This document shows positions 12,727-24,912 of a stretch of 64,000 nt of DNA, one piece after another. Below the pieces are notes generated by a model. It ran no database searches. It had not been told where the DNA came from and saw only the letters and a program-made list of their open reading frames with translations. This DNA is from Sipunculus nudus (taxonomy: Eukaryota; Annelida; Sipuncula; Golfingiida; Sipunculidae): positions 78,502,659-78,566,658 of the forward strand of contig CM049313.1 in NCBI GenBank assembly GCA_026874595.1, given 5' to 3'. Every line of letters begins with the position of its first letter. The first letter of the stretch is position 1. Position numbers and translations under genes: made by a program.

Positions 12727-13470
12727 TTGCTCTGAAGAATTATTGTCATGACTCTGGGTGCTCTGAAATATCATTTCCATGACTTCTGGGTGCTCTGAAG
12801 TATCATTGTCATTACTTCTTGGTGCTCTGAAATATCATTGTCATGACTTGGTGCTCTGGAATATCATTGTCATGACTTCTTGGTGCTCTGAAATATAATT
12901 GTCATGACTTTTTGGTGCTCTGAAATATCATTGTCATGACTTGGTGCTCTGGAATATTATTGTCATGACTTCTGGGTGTTTGAATATCATTGTCATGACT
13001 TCTGGGTGGTCTGAATTATCAATGTCATGGCTTCTTGGTGCTCTGAAATATCATTGTCATGACTTCTTGGTGCTCTGAAATATCATTGTCATGACTTGGT
13101 GCTCTGAAGAATTATTGTCATGACTTGGTGCTCTGAAATATCATTGTCATGACTTCTGGGTGCCCTGAAATATCATTGTCATAACTTTTTGGTGCTCTGA
13201 AATATCATTGTCATGACTTCTTTGTGCTCTGAAATATCATTGTCATGACTATTTGATGCTTTGAATGTAATTTTCACTGCTTCTTGGTGCTCTAAATATC
13301 ATTGACCTAACTTCTTGGTGTTTGAATATCGTTGTCATAAGGTCTTGGTGTTTGCATATCATTGAGATAAGTTGTTGTTCTGAAATATCATTGACATAAC
13401 TTCTTAGTGTTTGAATGTCATTGCCATTGCTTCCTGATGCTGTGAATATCATTATCATTGCCCTTTGAAT
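12727..13470. repeat. 32-bp minisatellite
   Basis: About 24 copies of a unit near 32 bp (TGCTCTGAAATATCATTG followed by TCATGACTTCTTGG), with 28-bp variants lacking part of the CTTCTTGG segment. Divergence rises towards the right end. The minus-strand frame at 13249-13458 is a product of the repeat. Confidence 0.93.
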
Positions 13471-14990
13471 GTTATGTTGTACATGGTCTATTGCTCTTGC
13501 TTCTTGTTTAGTTCATTAGACATGTATTAAACTTCCTATAAACTTAGTCATTTACTGTGGTTTGCAACATTATGCAAGAATACGACTACATTAACCCAGC
13601 CCATCAGAAGGCAGTGAGATTTAAGATACAATCATGGTTTGTCAGAACATATTTCTCAGTGAGCAGCCTGAATCTGAATTGATCAGTGAGCAGATGTGTT
13701 TTGGGTAAATTGATATATTACCCAGCAGTTTATTTGAGGCAGCTTGAAGAAACTAGATTTTAATTGGAAGTGATGTCTTGAAAATAAGCAAAGAGTCATG
13801 GCCAGGTATTACAACTGTAGACAACCTGTACACAGGGTGCAAAATTAGTGCCGGACAACTTTACATTTTCAGTAAAACTGGTGTATGTCTGGCAGGAGTT
13901 CAGCTACCACTGGACCCCTTGTCCGGTTGAACCTGGTCCTATTTGCTAACAATTTATTAAATTGATAAAATTAGTCACTTTGTTAAGGTACTGATAGTTA
14001 AGATACTGATACTTTTACAAAGCTCCTGCATCAAGAAGTTCATAAAAGTACAAAGTCAACACAAAATAGGATTTTTGTGTCCCGTTTATCATTCAGTAAC
14101 ATACAAAAAATTAAAATGAGCATTACCCCTTTTCTGTATGCTGGGATCTTATTAAAATATTCTCACAATATATTCAGGTCCAAAGTTTTGTACAGGCATG
14201 CCAATATTAAATTTCAAAGCTGCCCTTTGCTATTTTTAGCTCAGCTGAAATTTGGTAGTCATGCAGATCATCTCCATCAGATGCAGTGTGTGCTCTGCCT
14301 TGCTCTTCATTGGTCCATCCATCCATTACAATGTTTTGCGCACTATCTCAAGAAACAGTTCTCAAGTTGGTTTGAATTTTTTAAACACATCTATTTATAT
14401 TTCCATCCCTGTTTTGTTTTATTGTAACTTTCAAGAATATAACTCAGTTTATAGACAATTTCTGTACATTCACTAAAATTTAACTGCCAGGTATAAAGAT
14501 CATACTGCACATATATATTCTATATCAAACAACAGAATTATAACAAGGGACCAGTTGGCCATGATGCTCAACTGATTTCGGTACATAGCTGATAGCCATT
14601 GCACAGAACTTTAATTATAGCTGTTGTTTGCCATTCTCAACAAGAGATCAGTGGTCTCTGATAAGAGGGTACAATTAAAATGTTGTATATAACATTTATA
14701 TCCTGTATTGATACAGAATATTTGACCAAAAACCTGAGAAGAGTGACTTGTGGATCATTGGTGATGGTGACCTTATTCTGAGTTTCCAAGTATATCTCAC
14801 CAGAACATCTCTAGATTTAAATGGTAAGTCTCTGGATCAACCAGTTTAAAAAGTGCCTTCATTACAGAAAGACGTCTGGTTGGACTGATGACAAAGGACC
14901 TCTGCAATGGTTCATAACACTCGTGTCACAGAATATAGCTACATCTATATAGGGTAACAAGGTGCTATAACAGGGACAATAATTATCATG
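13471..14990. other. Intronic sequence with family C end fragments
   Basis: Mostly unassigned intron. A family C-like 5' end (AGCTCAGCTGAAATT) starts at 14238 after TTTTT. A family C 3' terminus in the opposite orientation is at 14544-14580 (minus-strand reading: CAGTTGAGCATCATGGCC then ACTGGTCCCTTG). The 116- and 74-codon frames at 14077-14476 lie over this fragment and are not considered genes. Confidence 0.5.
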
Positions 14991-15004
14991 ACTTATAAGC
15001 CTGG

Positions 15005-15250
15005 TGTTACGGGGTGACATAAAAGCTGACCGAACTGTCTCGCTAGTGAAGCTTGCTTTTCTAGCGAAGCAGTTGGTACCCCGGACTTGTGTGCCACTGT
15101 TATGGGTTTGAATCCCGGATTAGCCCAGAATTTTCCCCTGAAGAGCAATTTATTTTTGTAACACTGGATATTATATTCTGTTAAACACTGGTTTACACAC
15201 TATTCTGTTGTGGGATTGTTGTTGGGTGTCTTTCTGGCATTCACCTCACC
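15005..15250 (+). mobile_element. tRNA-derived SINE-like element
   Basis: Box A-like GCAGTTGGTACCCC near 15070 and a good box B, GGGTTTGAATCCC, near 15107-15119. The tRNA-like head is followed by an unrelated AT-rich body. The anticodon-arm region does not fold cleanly, so this is a SINE head rather than a functional tRNA. Confidence 0.6.
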
Positions 15251-16595
15251 CGACAGTGTCCCTGTGGTGGGTCAGTCACTATTGATTAATACAAGTGAGT
15301 AGGTCAGACTAACACAGTGTGGTTTACTTAAGCCAGGTCAGTCACTCACACAGAAAGCCTTATAAGGTGTTCTCCAGGGACCAGTGTCAATTAAGCTAGT
15401 CTTGCATTCTGCCCAGCAGACTGCTTAGGCTGGCTGAAGTCCCTGGCTTTGTAAAGGACACCTTATTTTAAAACCACTTACAGGGAAGGGCACTTGGCGG
15501 AATGAGATAAATGGATATATCTAATGTGACAGAGGTGTTATAACCAGTTCATTCCTTGTTGGTAAATGTTAGAAAGTGTACATTAGATATTTGTAATTTT
15601 GAATCTGTCTCTAAATGGTTATTTACCTGTAAATATAATTAGCAATTCAATGAAGGCCAAAGAATGTTCAAGGAGGATGACACATAGGTTAGAACTAATT
15701 AGCAGTTAGGTAAAGGCAATGGATCTTAAAAAGAAAATCACACCTTTGTATGTGGTGCCAGTCAGACTAAGAGATGTTTACACTTATGCTATTGGAGTTA
15801 ATCGAAGCATTCTAGTTGATTAGTTATCAAAGAAATAATGACCAGTTCAATATGTTTATAAGGATTGGAAATCGGGTGATAGGGCAGACAGCGAAAGATA
15901 GGAGTCAGAGGTGTGCACCCTGTGCATCTCTGTCCACCCTTGTAGGACACGGCGGACATGTGGCACACTAAGATGTAACAGGCTGTATCCTTGGAATATT
16001 ATTTAAGTAAGTTATGAACTTCCATCAGCAGAAGTAATGACCTTTGATGTGATCCAAGAGCTGCCTCCTATGACTGTTATGTTCTGTTTAATATCTGTGA
16101 ATCTGTGATGTTCAGCCGGAATTTGAGCCAAAATGTCAACAGGGACCAGTATCTGCATTTTTTTAACCTGTGCAGCTGTAGTGTTATGTTCAACAGAATA
16201 AATTATGTGTTAAAGTTTGAAGGACTTACTCTTTGAAGTCACCAATATAATATAACAACAACTATGCCATGTGACACTAAGTTGTTTGGAGTTCTAGCAA
16301 TTGATTATTGGTCTTCTCCAGTTGTATATTTACTATAAAATATTTCTACACACTCTATAGAGTTATGTAAACCCAAAGCACAAGGACACACGAATACATG
16401 TACATATGTCCCTGTTCACTGGTGCATGCTAAGTCAGTTCAGCTTGGATGCCCTCTTTACTTCTCTCTATGATCAAAACTTTTCCCACCTGTATTTTCCT
16501 TACCACTGTACTTCAGAAGATCCCTGGCCTCAGAGACCTTATCATACACATGGATTATTAATGTAATTTCTCCACTGTGGCTATGATTCTGCTTT
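15251..16595. other. Intronic sequence, no gene seen
   Basis: Unique-looking AT-rich intron up to the 38-bp array. No ORF, RNA gene or repeat end recognised. Confidence 0.6.
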
Positions 16596-19500
16596 TTATA
16601 GCACACTGTGCAGGATCAGACTCACTCTGTTGGTTATAGCACACCATGCTGGATCAGACCCACTCTGCTGGTTATAGCACACCATGCAGGATTAGACTCA
16701 CTCTGTTGGTTATAGCACACCATGCAGGATCAAACACATTCTGCTGGTTATAGCACACTTCGCAGGATTACACTCACTCTGCCGGTTATAGCACACCATG
16801 CTGGATCAGACCCACTCTGTTGGTTATAGCACACCATGCAGGATCAGACTCACTCTGTTGGTTATAGCACACCATGCAGGATCAAACACACTCTGCTGGT
16901 TATAGCACACCATGCAGGATCAGACTCACTCTGCTGGTTATAGCACACTTCCCAGGATTACACTCACTCTGCTAGTTATAGCACACCATGCAGGATCAGA
17001 CTCACTCTGTTGGTTATAGCACACTGTGCAGGATCAGACTCACTCTGTTGGTTATAGCACACCATGCAGGATCAGACTCACTCTGCTGGTTATAGCACAC
17101 TGTGCAGGATCAGACTCACTCTGTTGGTTATAGCACACCATGCAGGATCAGACCCACTCTCCTGGTAATAGCACACCATGCAGGATCAGACTCACTCTGT
17201 TGGTTATAGCACACTGTGCAGGATCAGACTCACTCTGTTGGTTATAGCACACCATGCAGGATCAGACTCACTCTGTTAGTTATAGCACACCATGCAGGAT
17301 CAAACACACTCTGCTGGTTATAGCACACTTCGCAGGATTACACTCACTCTGCCGGTTATAGCACAACATGCAGGATCAGACTCACTCTGCTGGTTATAGC
17401 ACACTTCCCAGGATTACACTCACTCTGCTGGTTATAGCACACCATGCAGGATCAGACTCACTCTGCTGGTTATAGCACACCATGCAGGATTAGACTCACC
17501 CATTGGTTATAGCACAATTCCCAGGATTACACTCACTCTGCTGGTTATAGCACACCATGCAGGATCAGACTCACTCTGCTGGTTATAGCACACCATGCAG
17601 GATCAGACTCACTCTGTTGGTTATAGCACACTGTGCAGGATCAGACTCACTCTGTTGGTTATAGGACACCATGCAGGATCAGACTTACTCTGCTGGTTAT
17701 AGCACATCATGCAGGATCAAACACACTCTGCTGGTTATAGCACACTTCCCAGGCTTACACTCACTCTGCTGGTTATAGCACACCATGCAGGATCAGACAC
17801 ACTGTGCTGGTTATAGCACACCATGCAGGATCAGACTCACTCTGCTGGTTATAGCACACCATGAAGGATCAGACTCACTCTGCTGGTTATAGCACACTGT
17901 GCAGGATCAGACTCGCTCTATTGGTTATAGCACACCATGCAGGATCAGACTCACTCTGTTGATTTTAGCACACTTCCCAGGATTAGACTCACTCTGTTGG
18001 TTATAGCAATCTTCGCAGGATTAGACTCATTCTCCTGGTTATAGCACACTTCGCAGGATAACACTCACTCCGCAGGTTATAGCACACCATGCAGGATTAG
18101 ACTGACTCTGCTGGTTATAGCACACTTCCCAGGATTACACTCACTCTGCTGGTTATAGCACACCATGCAGGATCAGACTCACTCTGCTGGTTATAGCACA
18201 CCATGCAGGATTAGACTCACTCTGTTGGTTATAGCACACTTCCCAGGATTACACTCACTCTGCTGGTTATTGCACATCATGCAGGATCAAACACACTCTG
18301 CTGGTTATAGCACACTTCCCAGGATTACACTAACTCTGTTGGTTATAGCACACCATGCAGGATCAGACACACTGTGCTGGTTATAGCACACCATGCAGGA
18401 TCAGACTCACTCTGCTGGTTATAGCACACCATGCAGGATCAGACTCACTTTGCTGGTTATAGCACACCATGCAGGATCAGACTCACTCTGTTGGTTATAG
18501 CACACTTCCCAGGATTAGACTCACTCTGTTGGTTATAGCACACTTGGCAGTATTAGACTCATTCTCCTGGTTATAGCACACTTTGCAGGATTAGACTCAC
18601 TCTGTTGGTTATAGCACACCATGCAGGATCAGACTCACTCTGTTGGTTTTAGCACACTGTGCAGGATCAGACTCGCTCTGCTGGTTATAGCACACCATGC
18701 AGGATCAGATTCACTCTGTTGGTTATAGCACACTGTGCAGGATCAGACTCACTCTGCTGGTTATAGCACACTGTGCAGGATCAGACTGTACGTTATAGCA
18801 CACCATGCAGGATCAAACACACTATGCTGGTTATAGCACACCATGCAGGATTAGACTCACTCTGTTGGTTATAGCACACCATGCAGGATCAGACTCACTC
18901 TGTTAGTTATAGCACACTGTGCAGGATCAGACTTGCTCTGCTGGTTATAGCACACCATGCAGGATCAGATTCACTCTGTTGGTTATAGCACACTGTGCAG
19001 GATTGGACTCATTCTCCTGGTTATAGCACACCATGCAGGATCAGACTCACTCTGCTGGTTATAGCACACCATGCAGGATCAGACTCACTCTGTTCGTTAT
19101 AGCATACTGTGCAGGATCAGACTCACTCTATTGGTTATAGCACACCATGCAGGATCAAACACACTCTGCTGGTTATAGCACACTTCGCAGGATTACACTC
19201 AGTCTGCTGGTTATAGCACACTTCGCAGGATCAGACACACTCTGCTGGTTATAGCACCCTTCGCAGGATTGACTCATTTTCCTGGTTATAGCACACTTTG
19301 CAGGATAAGACTCATTCTCCTGGTTATAGCACACTTTGCAGGATTAGACTCACTCTGTTGGTTATAGCACACCATGCAGGATCAGACTCACTCTTCTGGT
19401 TATAGCACACTGCGCAGGATCAGACTCACTCTGTTGGTTATAGCACACCATGCAGGATTAGACTCACTCTGCTGGTCATAGCACTCTGTGCAGGATCAGA

Positions 19501-21775
19501 TACACTGTGCTGGTTATAGCACACCATGCAGGATCAGACTCACTCTGCTGGTTATAGCACATTGTGCAGGATCAGACTCACTCTGCTGGTTATAGCACAC
19601 CATGCAGGATCAGACTCACTCTGCTGGTTATAGCACACCATCCAGGATCAGACTCACTCTGCTGGTTATAGCACACTCCGCAGGATCAGACTCACTCTGC
19701 TGGTTAAAGCACACTGTGCAGGATCAGACTCACCGTGCTGGTCATAGCACTCTGTGCAGGATCAGACTCACTCTTCTGGTTACAGCACATTGTGCAGGAT
19801 CAGACTCACTCTGCTGGTTATAGCACACCATGGAGGATCAGACTCACTCTGCTGGTTATAGCATACCATGCAGGATCAGACTCACTCTGCTGGTTATAGC
19901 ACACCATGCAGGATCAGACTCAATCTGCTGGTTTTAGCACACTTGGCAGGATCAGACTCACTCTGCTGGTTATAGGACACCATGCAGGATCAGACTCACT
20001 CTGCTGGTTATAGCACACCATGCAGGATCAGGCTCACTCCCGCTAGTTATAGCACCCTTTGCAGGATTAGACTCACTCTGCTGGTTATAGCACACCATGC
20101 AGGATCAGACTCACTCTACTGGTTATAGCACATTGTGCAGGATTAGACACACTCTGCTGGTTATAGATACTGTGCAGGATCAGACTCACTCTGCTGGTTA
20201 TAGCACACCATCCAGGATCAGACTCACTCTGCTGGTTATAGCACACTTCTCAGGATCAGACTCACTGTGCTGGTTACAGCACACCATACAGGATCAAACA
20301 CACTCTACTGTTTATAGCACACTTCGCAGGATCAGACTCACTCTGCTGGTTATAGCACACTGAGCAGGATCAGACTCACTCTGTTGGTTATAGCACACCA
20401 TGCATGATCAAACACACTCTGCTGGTTATAGCACACCATGCAGGATTAGACTCCTTCTGTTGGTTATAGCACACCATGCAGGATCAGACTCACTCTACTG
20501 GTAATAGCACCCTGTGCAGGATCAGACTCACTCTGTTGGTTATAGCACACCATGCAGGATCAGACTCACTCTGTTGGTTATAGCACACCATGCAGGATCA
20601 GACTCACTCTGCTGGTTATAGCACACTGCGCAGGATCAGACTCACTCTGTTGGTTATAGCACACCATGCAGGATCAAACACACACTGCTGGTTATAGCAC
20701 ACTTTGCAGGATTAGACTCACTCTGTTGGTTATAGCACACCATGCAGGATCAGACTCACTCTGCTGGTTATAGCACACTGCGCAGGATCAGACTCACTCT
20801 GTTGGTTATAGCACACCATGCAGGATCAAACACACACTTCTGGTTATAGCACATCATGCAGGATTTGACTTACTCTGTTGGTTATAGCACATTGTGCAGG
20901 ATCAGACTCACTCTGCTGGTTATAGCACCCTGTGCAGGATCAAACACACTCTGCTGGTTATAGCACACCATGCAGGTTCAGACTCACTCTGCTGGTTATA
21001 GCACACCATGCAGGATCAGGCTCACTCTGCTAGTTATAGCACACTTTGCAGGATTAGACTCACTCTGTTGGTTATAGCACACCATGCAGGATCAGACTCA
21101 CTCTTCTGGTTATAGCACACTGCGCAGGATCAGACTCACTCTGTTGGTTATAGCACACCATGCAGGATCAGACTCACTCTACTGGTTATAGCACATTGTG
21201 CAGGATCAGACACACTCTGCTGGTGATAGATACTGTGCAGGATCAGACTCACTCTGCTGGTTATAGCACACCATGCAGGATCAGACTCACTCTACTGGTT
21301 ATAGCACATTGTGCAGGATCAGACACACTCTGCTCGTTATAGATACTGTGCAGGATCAGACTCACTCTGCTGGTTATAGCACACCATGCAGGATCAGACT
21401 CACTCTGCTGGTTATAGCACACTTCACAGGATCAGACACACTCTGCTGGTTACAGCACACTTCGCAGGATCAGACTCACTCTGCTGGTTACAGCACACCA
21501 TACAGGATCAAACACACTCTACTGGTTATAGCACACTTCGCAGGATCAGACTCATTCTTCTGGTTTTAGCACATTGTGAAGGATCAGACTCACTCTACTG
21601 GTTACAGCACATTGTGCAGGATCAGACTCACTCTACTGGTTACAGCACATTGTGCAGGATCAGACTCACTCTTCTGGTTATAGCACACTGTGCGGGATCA
21701 GACTCACTCTGTTCGTTATAGCATAATTTGTGGGATCAGGCTCACTCTGCTTGTTATAGCACTCTATGCAGGATC
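16596..21775. repeat. Large 38-bp minisatellite (about 5.2 kb)
   Basis: Roughly 135 copies of a 38-bp unit, TTATAGCACACCATGCAGG then ATCAGACTCACTCTGCTGG. Main variant types differ at CCATGC/TGTGC/TTCGC/TTCCC and at CAGACTCAC/AAACACAC/TACACTCAC. Several multi-unit blocks recur, for example a block of about 113 bp marked by the shortened variant TATAGATACTGTGCAGG at about 20164, 21226 and 21339. The 38-bp period is not a multiple of three, so the open frames across it (for example 19602-19823, 20097-20363, 21386-21721) are artefacts. Confidence 0.97.
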
Positions 21776-21899
21776 CTTACAAGATCCTCATAGTTGCTCA
21801 TTATGCAGAGATGTTATACCTGCAATCTGTAGGCTGTCAGTTTCCTCAGTGTTTACTTCCTTTATTTTATAGTAGATGGGAATTAAATACTACACAACC

Positions 21900-22165
21900 A
21901 AGCTTCTGTGGCTCAGGGGTAGAGCACAGGACTCAAAGCCAGGAGACTTGAGTTTGAATCCTAGGTTGGGTGTGTGAGATGTTAGGAGACTCTGAGTTTG
22001 AATCCTAGGTTGGGTGTGTGAGATGTTAGGAGACTCTGAGTTTGAATCCTAGGATGGGTGTGTGAGATGTTAGGAGACTCTGAGTTTGAATCCTAGGTTG
22101 GGTGTGTGAGATGTTAGGAGACTCTGAGTTTGAATCCTAGGTTGGGTGTGTGAGATGTTTCACCA
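21900..22165 (+). repeat. tRNA-like SINE head with tandemly amplified box B segment
   Basis: At 21908-21926 GTGGCTCAGGGGTAGAGCA is an excellent box A and D-arm. Box B AGTTTGAATCC follows at 21951. The segment from box B onward is then repeated with an exact 44-bp period, placing box B at 21951, 21995, 22039, 22083 and 22127. Copies are nearly identical, so the expansion is recent. After 22160 the sequence continues as a probable SINE body. Confidence 0.85.
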
Positions 22166-23652
22166 TCAGCAGCAGAATGGAATCCTGGAGATGTACATAT
22201 ATACTTAGTGTAGCTTTCAAAAATTAAAAAAAATTGGAGGCTGTAACTCAGATATAAAAAAAATATGAAAAAAAAAAGGAAAAAAGTAAACACCACAGAC
22301 AAACTTCACCATTTGTTCATAGTTGTGACCTATGACCTTAGTGGCCCTAGAAACAGCCAAACATATGCTTTTGTCTAACTGGGCCAATAATTGATCATGT
22401 CATGACCTTAATATTCACGTAAGCTGACATCATCTGCCAGGGTGTGGAAAAGCATGTCAAAACAATCAAGAGCTCTGTTTAATTAACTTGAGTCTTGACA
22501 TCTGAAGTCTGTATCCTGCATACTGTCATATTTGCTGAAGACTCCAGAAGAAGCGCAAGGGCACTAATATCAGAGTCATCTTAACAAATAACAGCATAAT
22601 GGCCTGTTATGCTGAAATGACCTGGCAAGAACCCTGTTTTCCAAAAAAGTTTGAAGTATTTTACACAATTCCATGATAGATCTATCACAGTGCCATCTAT
22701 TAGAAACTACACCATCAGAAACTGGACCTATTCCAGCACAAAAACAGGTAATATGCTAGTATGTATAAGGCTGCAGCATTATGGTTGATCATGAGTTGAA
22801 GATCAGAGGGTTTACCTGTTGGAACAGGATCAGGCATTTCAACAGATCTCAAACAGAAACTGTATCAAGTGACACATTATTTTCCTGAATTCATTGATGC
22901 AGGAGGAAATAGGATCTGAAAGATTATGTACTAACTATTGTGTGTACCAAATTAATATTCCAAGTTATCATTTACAGGGAGAAAAAAACACTTGGTGAAA
23001 AAAAGCGATAAAAGTCAAACACTTGGTAAATAATAATATTAATTAAAATAATATTATGAATAAATAATATCTCATAAAGTGCAGTCTCCCATCACTATTG
23101 ATTGCTCAAAGTGCTATCACTGTCTAAATGCCTCAACAAATAAAAACATTCTGGAGGCAGTTAGAAAAAATCAAAACATGCTGTAAACTCTTCAGATGAA
23201 AGGTAGGTTTTGGTGTATTGAAGAAGCAGGTTGTTTTAGTTTATGTTACCATTCAGTGTTAAAAATGTTCACTTGGTGCCACTAGAGGAGTCAGGAAGTA
23301 CCTTGATCAAGTGATTGAAGGAATATAAGCAGTTGTTAGTAAACTGAAGCACAAAACCCTGCATAAAATACTGAATACAGTTTAAGTACATTCCACCACA
23401 TGATCAGTTCAAACTGCACCTGTGTTTATTGCTGTTGGGGTGGTACCCATGCCCATGCAGGGTAAACACACTTTAGAAGCAATGGGTAGCAAAAAACTCT
23501 ATCCACAAAGTGATTATTAATGACATTAGTATTAGTATTAGAAATAGACTGTGTCTACCAGGGTACAAACCCAGTTCTTCTGAATGAGTACTGTTCACAC
23601 TGTCTTCACTGTGTAACATAATCACTGGTCATATGAAATACCTTATTTCATA
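22166..23652. other. Intronic sequence, no gene seen
   Basis: A-rich stretch near 22220-22290 (possibly the SINE tail), then unassigned AT-rich intron. No supported feature. Confidence 0.55.
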
Positions 23653-23654
23653 TA

Positions 23655-24912
23655 CAGTGAAACCTGGCTAAAGCGGACAGTCAAGGGACTCAATCATTTT
23701 GTCCTTAATAGTGAGGTGTCCTTATTAGGCAGGTTGACCTTGGTTGATAACTGAGGGATTAAAAATAAAGACAACGAACGGCTGCAAGAACGTGTTTATT
23801 GTATTGTATCAGATTTCATATATATATACAACATATTCATGCACACATCATGCATTCAATATCCATATACAAACTGTGATTATTTTTACTTATCTCAAGT
23901 AGTGAACAATATAAGGAGAAAAGTCTATGATGATATCCGTAAAAACAATTTTCATATACGCACGTACGCTCTTTTTCGCTGATTCACTCAGTTGAATAAG
24001 CTTGACTCCCACCCAGGAGTATGTGAGGTGCCATCTGGCGGCATTGCCTAAAACTCTCCTTGTTCAGCTGTCCAAATGCGATAATCTTAAAGATGATGAC
24101 GACGTTGACAGTGCGAAGATTGTAATGGTTACGAACCTGGGAACATTCGTTTTTATATGTGAATGTAGCATTAGCATAAAATAAACTTTCTTTGATGATG
24201 GTTGTTTGGTTTGATTTGCTTTAATGTTGAAGGCACCCGAGATTAAACGAACCCCGAGGAGCTTGTGCACGGCGGCACGGTAAAAACAGCTACGGAACGA
24301 GCATATGTTTGACACTGAGCAGATCAGTTTGAGATATACTGAGAAAAACCGATAAAATAATTTCAAACAGCCTGCTATAACAAAGTGGCTAATTTTACAG
24401 TTAGATATTGCGTGGTGAGATCAGGGACGCATGGGAAATCAATAGCCGATTAATCAATTTAATGACCCTGCGGTCGAGCAAAAATATGCAGCTTCGCAAC
24501 GTGTGAATGATCAACCGTGAAATAAAGTGACACGATGTTGACTGCTTCATATTTGCTGTGTGTAACTAAGGAGCACATCACACCGTGATGGTAACAACTG
24601 GGGATTGCATAATCCTTTGTGTTCCAGTCCCGGGAACAGCAACAGTACCGGTGGTCTTTGATGTTGCCCAGGGTGAGTGATCAGTGTCTGCCAGAGGTGG
24701 CGTTTCATGTCCGCATTTGTCAGGTTCATTTACTCTTAGAATGATGGTTTGTGTTGAAATCAGCTGTCCGTTGTCCGCAGTAGTGAGGTGTCCGCCTAAC
24801 AGAGGTTCCGCTTATACATAACATATAGTGAATTTTGAAGGGACTTAACTATCTTGTCCATTATAGCCAGTTGTCCGCCTTAGTGAGGTGTCCGTTAGAC
24901 CAGTTTTCACTG
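23655..24912 (+). mobile_element. pogo/Tc1-mariner-like non-autonomous DNA transposon
   Basis: Flanked by TA on both sides (23653-23654 and 24913-24914). Terminal inverted repeats start CAGTGAAA; the left reads CAGTGAAACCTGG and the right, inverted, CAGTGAAAACTGG. The subterminal sequence (GTCC, TAGTGAGGTGTCC, AAGGGACT) occurs once at the left end and twice near the right end (about 24757-24815 and 24835-24900). The interior is richer in CpG than its surroundings. Small open frames (24002-24184 +, 24064-24366 -) show no transposase motif. Confidence 0.75.

Noticed and set aside
16596..21775. CRISPR-like array of regular repeats
   Set aside because: There are no unique spacers; units are head-to-tail minisatellite repeats in eukaryotic DNA.
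16596..21872. Many + strand open frames with SAGYST and LTLLVIAH repeats
   Set aside because: Products of the 38-bp minisatellite; the period is not divisible by three, so the same DNA is read in all frames.
23655..24912. Autonomous transposon with a transposase
   Set aside because: Longest frames are 60-100 codons without a DDE/DDD or helix-turn-helix pattern; treated as non-autonomous.
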